From Telmatactis stephensoni (taxonomy: Eukaryota > Cnidaria > Anthozoa > Actiniaria > Isophelliidae): a stretch of 64,000 nt of DNA. A program made the translations under genes and the position numbers. The notes under the pieces were generated by a model. That model was not told the DNA's origin and ran no database searches. It was given only the letters and a program-made list of their open reading frames with translations. Shown in pieces: positions 45,612 through 57,431 of this stretch (positions within the stretch are counted from its first letter, which is position 1; each line of letters begins with the position of its first letter). The stretch covers positions 3,497,501 through 3,561,500 of the forward strand of contig JALIZF010001939.1 in assembly GCA_029948255.1 (NCBI GenBank), written 5' to 3'.

Positions 45612-47328
45612 CCGGTCATTTCAATCCAAAGTCATTTCAATCCAGGTCAATTCAACCAACCATCGGTCAATTCGATCCATATGGCAGGTCAATTCGATCC
45701 ACATTTATATTGAATACAAATAATAATATATTTAAGCATAAGAAAAGCAATTTTATATTATACCAAACACCAGAAAAGTTTATGAGAGTTCGTAGGAGTG
45801 AATTTGCTTACCATTTTGTAGTACATGAAAAGCTGTTGAAATCAATTCTTGATCACGAACTGAACTGTTTACAAAGTCAGATTTTCTTCTGTAACTCCTA
45901 TGTTAATCAGTGATCTTTCAAGGATACTTCTCATGTTTTCTGGTGTTGAAAGTTCTATTACACAAGAAAAGCCATTCTAAGTTTTTGATATCCGAAAAAA
46001 AAATCAAAAGTAGTCTAAGGAACCTGAAGCCGTTTTACGAAACTGTCTCTTCGGCCAAACAAACTTGAAGCGTGAAATATTGACACATTGTATTCAACTC
46101 GAAAGATGTTTGCTTTCTTGTTGAGAATTTTAGCTTGGATTACAAAGTTTAATTACAACAAGAGATAACCCTCATTTGCTATAGTTATCATGCAAGCCAT
46201 TCCAATAATCACCAAATGACTGAAAATACATTTTTGACACGCCCAACAAGTTGTTGATTTCACCATGAAAGTATTTGAACAAACCCCCCAGTCAAAACGT
46301 TAGAGTTGCTTCAAGTTGAATGTAAATGTCGATTTTTCATATCAATATTCAAAGTATTTTTAAAGAAACAAAGTTTACGAAGAAGTTTGTTAGATAACCA
46401 CATTCCAGAGTAATACATGTTAACCACTTCCAAAGCAGACGTGACAATTAGTTGATTTCAAAACTGATAAGCGTCTTAAAACCTGGCTTAAGAAATATGA
46501 TCTTCTGTTCAACTTTCATTCATAGCTTAGGAGTTTTACTGGTTTTGATGGTTTTACTTTGATTAATTACTTGATTTGGCAACAACAGACTTTCAGATTT
46601 TGTCTTAATTCTTTCAAGTTTTAGATCATTGTAAAGGACAGTTTAAAAAGCGAACTTCAGTAACATGAAGTTCCAAATCATCTAAAAAGTGTCCACTTCT
46701 ACCTCGATAGGTGTAAACAAGGTGTGAAATCAGTTTTGTGAAATCTACATTGTAGTGAAAACCTCTCATCCATGATCGTGTCTAAAACTCGGTTAAGATT
46801 TGTTACTTTTAAAATTAACTAAGCTGTTGATTGTAGAAAGACCAAATGTTTTAAAAATGACAATGTTTAGCTGTAACAAGTGAGTTTGAAGATACTGTAT
46901 CCATGATTGTTTCACCTTGAAATTCGTGAACATTACTCAACTTGTGGAGTTGGTTTGTGTGTATTGACTTTGGAAAAAGATTTCTGTAATAGTGTTGGTT
47001 TGTTCCTTAGTAATAAAAAAATGGACAGAAAAATAAAGTAGATCAATTTTTCTATGAAAAAAAAAACCCACTAAATTTGGCTTATAGCATAAGTACGTTT
47101 GTAATGTCTGTAATGACAACAATTGTAACTGCTTCATCAAAAGTAAAATTCACTCCTAGAAACTTCTTAAGTGTTCATCTAAACTGAAACACTTACGCTT
47201 ACTTACAGATACTTGATTACTATGTTCAATATACTAGTGGATTGAATTGACCTGCCTTATGGATTGAATTGGACTGATGGTGGATCGAATTCACCTGGAT
47301 CGAAATGACTTTGTATGGAAATGACCGG
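45612..47328. mobile_element. foldback family III: ends built of GGTCAATTCGATCCA words
   Basis: The left end has CCGGTCATTTCAATCCAAAG, then four or more GGTCAATTCGATCCA-type words. The right end (47235-47328) has the mirrored TGGATCGAATTGACC words ending in GAAATGACCGG. The 1.5-kb interior is AT-rich; part of it recurs inverted at 62.2-64.0 kb. No transposase frame is visible. Confidence 0.8.
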
Positions 47329-47589
47329 CATTCACATTTTTCTGTCATTCTTTGTCTCAGGTGAATGATTCTCGTGGGAGTTGGCTGGACATAACATGGC
47401 AAGGTACTCATCAACTCTCTTTAGTTTTGAACAATGTGAATTAATTATCTAAAAATTATACCATTGATAATTAGAAAATTATGTGCACTCCAATTACTAC
47501 TCGGATTACACTCCGATTATTACATTAGGCAGAGCAAAGCAGCCAGAGAACTCTAAAAGTTGCAAATCCATGATAACTGTCACGAATTT
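47329..47589. other. spacer between transposon cluster and minisatellite
   Basis: I see no feature here apart from the transition into GTAGTAAC words at about 47.59 kb. Confidence 0.4.
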
Positions 47590-50500
47590 ATACAAAGACA
47601 GCAAGCGTAGTAACTTTAGCAAGCGTAGTAACTGTAGTATTCATAGTAACTAGCAAGTGTAGTACCTGTAGCAAGAGTAGTAAACGAAGTAACTGTAGCA
47701 AGTGTAGCAACAGTAACTGTAGTAACCGTACTAACTGTAGGTAGTGTTGCAAGTGTAGTAAACATAGTAACTGTAGTAAGCATAGTAAACGCAGTAAATG
47801 TAGCAAGCATATAGAAAGTGTAGTAAAGGTAGTAACTATAGCAAGTGTAGTAAACATAGTAACTGTAGTAAGTGTAGTAAACATAGTAACTATAGCAGGT
47901 GTAGCAAGTGTAGTAAGCATAGTAACTGTAGCAAGCATAGTAACTGTTGTAAACGTAGTAACTGTAGGAAGTGTAATAACTGTAGCAAGCGTAGTAAGTG
48001 TAGTAAAGGTAGTAACTAGCAAGGGTAGTAACTGTAGCAAGTGTAGTAACTGTAGCAATTATAGTAAACATAGTAACTATAGCAGGTGTAGCAAGTGTAG
48101 TAAGCATAGTAACTGTAGCAAGCATAGTAACTGTTGTAAATGTAGTAACTGTAGGAAGTGTAATAACTGTAGCAAGCGTAGTAAGTGTAGTAAAGGTAGT
48201 AACTAGCAAGGGTAGTAACTGTAGCAAGTGTAGTAACTGTAGCAATTATAGTAAACATAGTAACTGTAGCAAGTGTAGTAACTTTAGCAAGTGTAGTAAC
48301 TGTAGCAAGTGTAGTAAACAGTTACTGTAGCAAGTGTAGCAAGCATAGTAACTGTAGTAAGTGTAGCAAGTGTAGTAACTTTAGCAAGTGTACTAAACAT
48401 AGTAACTAGCAAGTGTAGTAAGTGTAGCAAGTGTAGTAAGCGTAGTAACTGTAGCAAGCATAGTAACTGTTGTAAACGTAGTAACTAGCAAGTGTAATAA
48501 CTGAAGTGTAGTAAGTGTAGTAAAGGTAGTAATTAGCAAGTGTAGTAACTGTAGCAAGTGTGGTAAAAATTGTAACTGTAGCAAGTGTAGTAACTTTAGC
48601 AAGTGTAGTAACTGTAGCAAGTGTAGTAAAAATAGTAACTGTAGCAAGTGTGGTAACTTTAGCAAGTGTAGTAACTGTAGCAAGTGAAGTAAACATAGTC
48701 ACTGTAGCAAGTGTAGTAAACATAGTAACTGTAGCAAGTGTAGCAATTGTAGTAAACATAGTAACTATAGCAGGTGTAGTATGTTTAGCAAGTGTAGTAA
48801 GCGTAGTAACTAGCAAACACAGTAACTGTTGTAAACATAGTAACTGTAGCAAGTGTAATAACTGTAGCAAGCGTAGTAAGTGAAGTAAAGGTAGTAACTA
48901 GCAAGTGTAGTAACTGTAGCAAGTGTAGTAAACATAGTAACTATAGCAGGTGTAGTACATTTAGCAAGAGTAGTAACTGTAGCAAGTGTAGTAAACATAG
49001 TTATTGTAGCAAGTGTAGTAAACATAGTAACTGTAGCAAGTTTAGTATGTGTAGCAAGTGTAGTAAAAATTGTAACTGTAGCAAGTGTAGTAAACATAGT
49101 TACTGTAGCAAGTGTAGTAAACAGTAACTGTAGCAAGTGTAGTAACTGTAGCAAGTGTAGTAAGTTTTGCAAGTGTAGTAACTGTAGCAAGTGTAGTAAC
49201 TGTAGCAATTGTAGTAAACAGTAACTATAGCAGGTGTAGTACGTGTAGCAAGTGTACTAAGCGTACTAACTATAGCAAGCATAGTAACTGTTGTAAAGAT
49301 AGTAACTGTAGCAAGTGTAATAACTAGCAAGTGTAGTAACTGTAGCAAGTGTAGTAAAAATTGTAGTAAAATAGTAACTGTAGCAGGTGTAGTACGTGTA
49401 GCAAGTGTAGTAAGCGTAGTAACTGTAGCAAGCATAGTAACTGTTGTAAACGTAGTAACTGTAGCAGATGTGATAACTGTAGCAAGCGTAGTAAGTGTAG
49501 TAAAGGTAGTAACTAGCAAGTGTAGTAACTGTAGCAAGTGTAGTAACTTTAGCAAGTGTACTAAATTTTGTTACTGTAGCAACTAGTAAACGGTAACTGT
49601 AGCAAGTGTGGTAACTTTAGCAAGTGTAGTAACTGTAGCAAGTGTCGTAAGCGTATTAACTGTAGCAAGCATAGTAACTGTTGTAAACGTAGTAACTGTA
49701 GCAAATGTAATAACTGTAGCAAGCGTTGTAAGTGTAGTAAAGGTAGTACCTGTAGCAAGAGTAGTAAACGAAGTATCTGTAGCAAGTGTAGCAAAATAGT
49801 AACTGCAGTAACCGTAGTAGCTCTAGGAAGTGTTGCAAGTGTAGTAAACAGTAACTGTAGTAAGCGTAGTAAACGTAGTAACTGTAGCAAGCATAGTAAG
49901 TGTAGTAAAGGTAGTAACTGTAGCAAGTGTAGTAAACTTGGCAACTGTAGGAAGTGTAGTAAGTGTAACAAGTCTAGTAACTCTAGCAGGTGTAGTTAAC
50001 GTAGTAAGTGTAGTAAACATAGTAACTATAGCAGGTGAAATATGTGTAGCAAGTGTAGTAAGCGTAGTAACTGTAGCAAGCATAGTAACTGTTGTAAACG
50101 CAGTAACTGTAGCAAGTGTAGTAACTGTAGCAATTGTAGTAAACATAGTAACTATAGCAGGTGTAGTACGTTTAGCAAGTGTAGTAACTGTAGTAACTAA
50201 AGCAAGTGTAATAACTGTAGCAAATATAGTAAGGGTAGTAAAGGTAGTAACTAGCAAGTGTAGTAACTGTAACAAGTGGTAGTAACTGTAGCAATTGTAG
50301 TAAACATGGTAACTATAGCAGGTGTAGTACATTAAGCAAGAGTAGTAACTGTAGCAAGTGTAGTAAACATAGTTATTGTGGCAAGTGTAGTAAACATAGT
50401 AACTGTAGCAAGTTTAGTACGTGTAGCAAGTATAATACCTGTAGGAAGTGTAGTAACTTTAGTAACTGTAACAAGCATACTAACTGTAGCAAGTGTAGTA

Positions 50501-53500
50501 ACTGTTGTACATGTAGGAACTGTAGCAAGTGTAGTACCTGTACCAAGTGTAGTAAACGAAGTAACTGTAGCAAGTGTAGCAAGCATAGCCAGCTTAGTAA
50601 ATGTAGCAAGTTTAGTACACGTAGTAACTTTAGCAAGTGTAGTACATCTAGCAAGTGTAGTAACTGTAGCAAGTGTAGTAACTACTAAGAGTAGTAAACG
50701 CAGTAACGGTAGCAAGTGTAGTAAGCGTAGTAACTGTAGCAAACACAGTAACTGTTGTAAACGTAGTAACTGTAGCAAGTGTAATTACTGTAGCAAGCGT
50801 AGTAAGTGTAGAAAAGGTAGTAACTAGCAAGTGTAGTAACTGTAGCAAATGTAGTAAAAATTGTAACTGTAGTAAGTGTATTAAGTGTAGCAAGTGTAGT
50901 AACTTTAGCAAGTGTACTAAATTTTGTTACTGTAGCAACTAGTAAACGGTAACTGTAGCAAGTGTGGTAACTTTAGCAAGTGTAGTAACTGTAGCAAGTG
51001 TAGTAAGCGTAGTAACTAGCAGTTGTAGTACCTGTTGTACATGTAGTAACTGTAGCAAGTGTAGTAAAAATTGTAACTGTAGCAAGTGTAGTAACTTTAG
51101 CAAGTGTACTAACTGTAGCAGCAAGTGTAGAATTTTTAGCAAGTGTAGTAACTGTAGCAAGTGTAGTAAACATAGTTATTGTAGCAAGTGTAGTAAACAT
51201 AGTAACTGTAGCAAGTGTAGTACGTGTAGCAAGTATAATACCTGTAGGAAGTGTAGTAACTGTAGCAAGTGTATTAAGCGTAGCAAGTGTAGTAACTGTT
51301 GTACATGTAGGAACTGTAGCAAGTATAGTACCTGTACCAAGTGTAGTAAACAAAGTAACTGTAGCAAGCGTAGCAAGCTTAGTAAATGTAGCAAGTTTAG
51401 TACACGTAGTAACTTTAGCAAGTGTAGTACATGTAGCAAGTGTAGTAACTGTAGCAAGCGTAGTAACTACTAAGCGTAGTAAACGCAGTAATGGTAGCAA
51501 ATGTAGTAACTGTAGTAACTGTAGTACCTGTAGCAAGCGTAGTAACTGTAACAAGCATAGTAACTGTAGCAAGTGTAGTAACTGTAGTAATCGTAGTAAC
51601 TCTAGCAAGTATAGTACCTGTAGAAAGGGTAGTTAAAGTAGTAACTGTAGTAATTGTAGTAACTAGCAAGTGTTGTACCTGTAGCAAGTGTAGTTAACGT
51701 AGTAACTTTAGCAAGTGTAGTAAACAAAACAAAAATGTATCAAGCGTAGTAACTGTAGGAAGCGTAGAAATTGTAGTAACCGTAGCAATTGTAGTAAACA
51801 TAGTAACTATAGCAGGTGTAGTACGTGTAGGAAGTGTACTAAGTGTAGTAACTGTAGCAAGTGTAATAACTGTAGCAAGCGTAGTAAGTGTAGTAAAGGT
51901 AGTAACTAGCAAGTGTAGTAACTGTAGCAAGTGGAAGTAACTGTAGCAATTGTAGTAAACATAGTAACTATAGCAGGTGTAGTACGTGTAGCAAGTGTAA
52001 TAAGCGTAGTAAGTGTAGCAAGCATAGTAATTGTTGTAAACGTAACTGTAGCAAGGTACTAACTGTAGCAAGTGTAGTGAGTGTAGTTAAGGTAGTAACT
52101 AGCAAGTGTAGTAACTGTAGCAAGTGTAGGAAGTGTAGTAACTGTAGCAAGTGTAGTAAGTTTAGCAAGTGAAGTAACTGTAGCAAGTGTAGTAACTGTA
52201 GCAAGTGTAGTAAAAATTGTAACTGTAGCAAGTGTAGTAACTTTAGCAAGTGTACTAACTGTAGCAGCAAGTGTAGAATTTTTAGCAAGTGTAGTAACTG
52301 TAGCAAGTGTAGTAAACATAGTTATTGTAGCAAGTGTAGTAAACATAGTAACTGTAGCAAGTGTAGTACGTGTAGCAAGTATAATACCTGTAGGAAGTGT
52401 AGTAACTGTAGCAAGTGTATTAAGCGTAGCAAGTGTAGTAACTGTTGTACATGTAGGAACTGTAGCAAGTATAGTACCTGTACCAAGTGTAGTAAACAAA
52501 GTAACTGTAGCAAGCGTAGCAAGCTTAGTAAATGTAGCAAGTTTAGTACACGTAGTAACTTTAGCAAGTGTAGTACATGTAGCAAGTGTAGTAACTGTAG
52601 CAAGCGTAGTAACTACTAAGCGTAGTAAACGCAGTAATGGTAGCAAATGTAGTAACTGTAGTAACTGTAGTACCTGTAGCAAGCGTAGTAACTGTAACAA
52701 GCATAGTAACTGTAGCAAGTGTAGTAACTGTAGTAATCGTAGTAACTCTAGCAAGTATAGTACCTGTAGAAAGGGTAGTTAAAGTAGTAACTGTAGTAAT
52801 TGTAGTAACTAGCAAGTGTTGTACCTGTAGCAAGTGTAGTTAACGTAGTAACTTTAGCAAGTGTAGTAAACAAAACAAAAATGTATCAAGCGTAGTAACT
52901 GTAGGAAGCGTAGAAATTGTAGTAACTGTAGCAAGGGTAGTAACTGTAGGAAGCTTAGTAAACGCAGTAACGATAGTAATCGTAGTAACTGTAGTAACCA
53001 TAGTACCTGTAGGAGGTGTAGTAACTGTCGTAACTGTAACAAGCATAGTAACTTTAGCAAGCGTAGTAACTGTAGTATTCATAGTAACTAGCAAGTGTAG
53101 TACCTGTAGCAAGAGTAGTAAACCAAGTAACTGTTGCAAGTGTAGCAACATAGTAACCCTAGTAACTCTAGGAAGTACTGCAAGTGTAGTAAACATAGTA
53201 ACTGTTGTAAATGTAGTAATTGTAGCAAGTGTAATAACTGTAGCAAGTGTAGGAAGTGTAGTAACTGTAGCAAGTGTAGTAAGTTGAGCAAGTATAGTAA
53301 CTGTAGCAAGTGTAGTAACTGTAGGAAGTGTAGTAACTGTAGCAATTGTAGTAAAATAGTAACTATAGCAGGTGTAGTACATGTAGCAAGTGTAGTAGGC
53401 ATAGTAACTGTAGCAAGCATAGTAACTGTTGTAAACGTAGTAACTGTAGCAGATGTGATAACTGTAGCAAGCGTAGTAAGTGTAGTAAAGGTAGTAACTA

Positions 53501-56005
53501 GCAAGTGTAGTAACTGTAGCAAGTGTAGTAACTGTAGCAATTGTAGTAAAAATTGTAACTGTAGCAAGTGTAGTAACTTGAGCAAGTGTAGTAACTGTAG
53601 CAAGTGTAGTAAAAATAGTAACTTTAGCAAGTGTAGTAACTGTAGCAAGTGTAGTAAGTGTGGCAAGTGTAGTAAGTTTATTAAGCGTAGTAACTGTACC
53701 GAGCATTGTAACTGTTGTAAACGTAGTAACTGTAGCAAGTGTAATAACTGTAGCAAGCATAGTAAGTGTAGTAAAGGTAGTACCTGTAGCAAGAGTAGTA
53801 AACGAAGAAACTGTAGCAAGTGTAGCAACATAGTAACTGTAGTAACCGTAGTAACTCTTGGAAGTGTTTTAAGTGTAGTAAACAGTAACTGTAGTAAGTG
53901 TAGTAAACATAGTAACTGTAGCAAGCATAGTAAGTGTAGTAAAGGTAGTAATTTTAGCAAGTGTAGTAAACATAGTAACTGTAGGAAGTGTAGTAAGTGT
54001 AGTGACTGTAGCAGGTGTAGTTAACATAGTAACTGTAGGAAGTGTAGTAAACAGAAGCTATAGCAGGTGCAATACGTGTAGCATGTGTAGTAAGTGTAGT
54101 AACTGTAGCAAGCATAGTAACTGTTGTAAACGTAGTAGCTGTAGCAAGTGTAGTAACCGTAGCAATTGTAGTAAACATAGTAACTATAGCAGGTGTAGTA
54201 CGTGTAGGAAGTGTACTAAGTGTAGTAACTGTAGCAAGTGTAATAACTGTAGCAAGCGTAGTAAGTGTAGTAAAGGTAGTAACTAGCAAGTGTAGTAACT
54301 GTAGCAAGTGGAAGTAACTGTAGCAATTGTAGTAAACATAGTAACTATAGCAGGTGTAGTACGTGTAGCAAGTGTAATAAGCGTAGTAAGTGTAGCAAGC
54401 ATAGTAATTGTTGTAAACGTAACTGTAGCAAGGTACTAACTGTAGCAAGTGTAGTGAGTGTAGTTAAGGTAGTAACTAGCAAGTGTAGTAACTGTAGCAA
54501 GTGTAGGAAGTGTAGTAACTGTAGCAAGTGTAGTAAGTTTAGCAAGTGAAGTAACTGTAGCAAGTGTAGTAACTGTAGCAATTGTAGTAAATATAGTAAC
54601 TATAGCAGGTGTAGTACTTGTAGCAAGTGTAGCAAGTGTAGTAGGCGTAGTAACTGTAGCAAGCAAAGTAACTGTTGTAAACGTAGTAACTGTAGCAGAT
54701 GTGATAACTGTAGCAAGTGTAATAACTGTAGCAAGTGTAGTAAGTGTAGTAAAGGTAGTAACTAGCGAGTGTAGTAACTGTAGCAAGTGTAGTAAAAATT
54801 GTAACTAGCAAGTGTAGTAACTGTAGCAAGTGTAGTAAAAATAGTAACTTTAGCAAGTGTAGTAACTGTAGCAAGTATAGTAAGTTTATTAAGCGTAGTA
54901 ACTGTACCAAGCATTGTAACTGTTGTAAATGTAATAACTGTAGCAAGCGTAGTAAGTGTAGTAAAGGTAGTACCTGTAGCAAGAGTAGTAAACGAAGAAA
55001 CTGTAGCAAGTGTAGCAACATAGTAACTGTAGTAACCGTAGTAACTCTTGGAAGTGTTTTAAGTGTAGTAAACAGTAACTGTAGTAAGCGTAGTAAACAT
55101 AGTAACTGTAGCAAGCATAGTAAGTGTAGTAAAGGTAGTAACTTTAGCAAGTGTAGTAAACATAGTAACTGTAGGAAGTGTAGTAAGTGTAGTGACTGTA
55201 GCAGGTGTAGTTAACATAGTAACTGTAGTAAGTGTAGTAAACAGTAGCTATAGCAGGTGCAATACGTGTAGCAAGTGTAGTAAGTGTAGTAACTGTAGGA
55301 AGCATAGTAACTGTTGTAAACGTAGTAGCTGTAGCAAGTGTAGTAACTGTAGCAATTATAGTAAACAGTAACTATAGCAGGTGTAGTACGTGTAGGAAGT
55401 GTACTAACTAAGTGTAGTGACTGTAGCAAGTGTAATACCTGTAGCAAGCATATTAAGTGTAGTAAAGGTAGTAACTAGCAAGTGTAGTAACTGTAGCAAG
55501 TGGAAGTAACCGTAGCAATTGTAGTAAACATAGTAACTATAGCAGGTGTAGTACGTGTAGCAAGTTTAATAAGCGTAGTAAGTGTAGCAAGCATAGTAAC
55601 TGTTGTAAATGTAGTAATTGTAGCAAGTGTAATAACTGTAGCAAGTGTAGGAAGTGTAGTAACTGTAGCAAGTGTAGGAAGTTGAGCAAGTGTAGTAACT
55701 GTAGCAAGTGTAGTAACTGTAGGAAGTGTAGTGAGTGTAGTTAAGGTAGTAACTAGCAAGTGTAGTTAGTGTAGCAAGGGTAGCAAGGGTAGTAGCTGTA
55801 GCAAGTGTAGTAACTGTGGAAAGTGTAGTAACTGTAGCAAGTGTAGTAACTGTAGTAACTCTAGCAAGCGTAGTAACTGTAGTAACTCTAACAAGCATAG
55901 TAACTGTAGTAAGCTTAGTAAACGCAGTAACGGTAGTAACTGTAGTGACCGTAATACCTGTAGCAAAAGTAGTAAGTGTAGTAACTGTAACAAGTCAGTC
56001 CGTCT
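47590..56005. repeat. 8.4-kb minisatellite, 9/18-bp period
   Basis: The consensus 18-mer GTAGTAACTGTAGCAAGT, itself two related 9-mers (GTAGTAACT and GTAGCAAGT), fills the interval with point variants and triplet-length indels. Higher-order duplication is evident: about 187 bp near 47.6-48.2 kb, about 1,146 bp linking 51.0-51.8 and 52.1-52.9 kb with apparently no change over several hundred bases, about 1,190 bp linking 53.0-54.0 and 54.5-55.2 kb, and about 2,377 bp linking 51.7-52.1 and 53.95-54.45 kb. The unit has a stop-free reading in five of six frames (for example Ser-Asn-Cys-Ser-Lys-Cys on plus, Leu-Ala-Thr-Val-Thr-Thr on minus), so the many long frames are a by-product. It lies between candidate exons at 31.6 and 56.15 kb and may be intronic. 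Confidence 0.97.
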
Positions 56006-56151
56006 AGAAGCTAAGAGGGCACGAAAATAAGTGAAATGACATCCTAAACGTGGCATTGCAACATTGTGATAGTAGTCACACAACAGATGAATATGTCCTG
56101 TTTTTTTTGTGTTGAGTTAGCTTAATCACTATATGGTTTCTATTTTTGTAG

Positions 56152-56335
56152 ACTTCATGAAATCCACATGAGTGGTTACAATGCTGAAACGTATCACTGT
56201 CAAGTCCAGTCCCGCCGCAGGCAAAGAGTTGGGAACGAGTATGGCTTCATCACCAGACCTCTGGTGAACTCGATAACAAACTTATTGAAGGACTTGCTGG
56301 AGAATGAGAAAGAAAAGAAGGGCAAACAACCAGAG
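56152..56335 (+). CDS. orphan internal exon of an unidentified gene
   Basis: A 184-bp open segment between a strong acceptor (TTTCTATTTTTGTAG) and a GTATGT donor, entered in phase 2 and left in phase 0. It encodes about 61 residues: LHEIHMSGYNAETYHC, an Arg/Gln-rich stretch, YGFITRPLVN, then a Lys/Glu-rich helix-like end (LLKDLLENEKEKKGKQPE). Composition and splice sites look genuinely coding, unlike the surrounding repeats. No domain is recognised. No partner exon is visible downstream in the window; upstream the nearest candidate (31582-31662) ends in phase 0 and cannot join directly. NMD3 already ends at 28985, so this exon is not part of it. Confidence 0.5.
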
Positions 56336-56682
56336 GTATGTTAGTGACATTAGGTGGGAGCATTGCGTGACTTTCAGTTTTACTGGTATGACGTGACATC
56401 ATCTAATAATCCTGTTATATCTAATGACATAGACACAGTACTTGGACTGCATATATTTTTTGTTGTACGACAATTTAACACTTTTAAGTACAAGTTATCC
56501 ACAATAAGAGTAAGAGTTAATCTAGTTGGATAGCTAAGATATTTAACAATTAGACTATGACTTTGAGTTTTCTGTTGGCTGATAGTTGACCAGAGCAAAG
56601 CCCGAGTCAACTATCAAAGCTGATAGACAATGAGAACAAGTAGTCTAATTGTTTTAGTAAAACTCTATTACTATTTGGTATC
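56336..56682. other. probable intron sequence after the orphan exon
   Basis: It includes an inverted pair (CAATTAGACTA.GACTTTG.. near 56550 and TAGTCTAATTG near 56642), probably a small MITE. I see nothing else. Confidence 0.4.
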
Positions 56683-56785
56683 CGGTCATTTCGATCCAAA
56701 GTCATTTCGATCCAGGTCAATTCGATGCACTATCGGTCAATTCAATCTATGTGGCAGGTCAGTTCAATCCACACGTAATCAACTA
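56683..56785. mobile_element. left end of a foldback family III copy
   Basis: TCCGGTCATTTCGATCCAAAG followed by GTCATTTCGATCC, GGTCAATTCGATGCA and GGTCAATTCAATC repeats the word order at 45612. Sequence matching the 47.0-47.2 kb interior, inverted, follows at about 56.8-56.92 kb. No right end is seen nearby. Confidence 0.75.
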
Positions 56786-57431
56786 TTTAAGTGTTTTATT
56801 TAGATAACCACTTCAGAAGTTTCTTGGAATTTCTAGGAATGAATTTTACTTTTGACAAAACGGTTACATTTGTTGTCATTAATGGATGTCTGCTATAAGC
56901 CAAATTTAGTTATTTTTCTCACAAAATACTTGATGTACTTGATTTTTTCACCTGCCGGATTTTTATTACTACATGAGGAGCCAGAGCCCTTGACAACCAA
57001 CCTGATTGTCTCCAAACATTCATTGAATATTTGCTAGGTAAATTAGGTATCTGAGAACCTTTTACTGGTGTGATCAGGAATTCCTCTGTCAACGCTCTTT
57101 CGAAACCAAGAGTTGCCAGCACCTCACTGTTTTTAGAATGGCAATTAAGGAACTCAACTACAGTTTAGCATTAGGGTTTTGTTTTACTTTTATTATTATA
57201 GTACTGCACCAAATGATATTATATTTGCACATTCTATTTCAATATTTTAGGATCTCTCGGCAATTCTTGTCTGCAATACAAACTATAATCCAATTAGGTT
57301 GTGATCATGAGAACAACAAATTAGATTCATGCCACCGTACTTAAAACTTTGTTGCTGCTCTTTGCTTAAACTAAGATATTTGGTGTATCGACATCAATAT
57401 ATTTGGAAAATCATTTGCACAGGAAAAAGAG

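Noticed and set aside
47590..56005. Many long frames on both strands, including Cys/Lys/Ser-rich peptides that resemble metallothioneins or keratin-associated proteins
   Set aside because: They arise automatically from an 18-bp repeat without stops in five frames, overlap each other on both strands, and lack splice or start context.
56152..56335. Late exon of NMD3
   Set aside because: NMD3 already ends with a family-typical export signal and a stop at 28985, and this exon has no similarity to its C-terminus.
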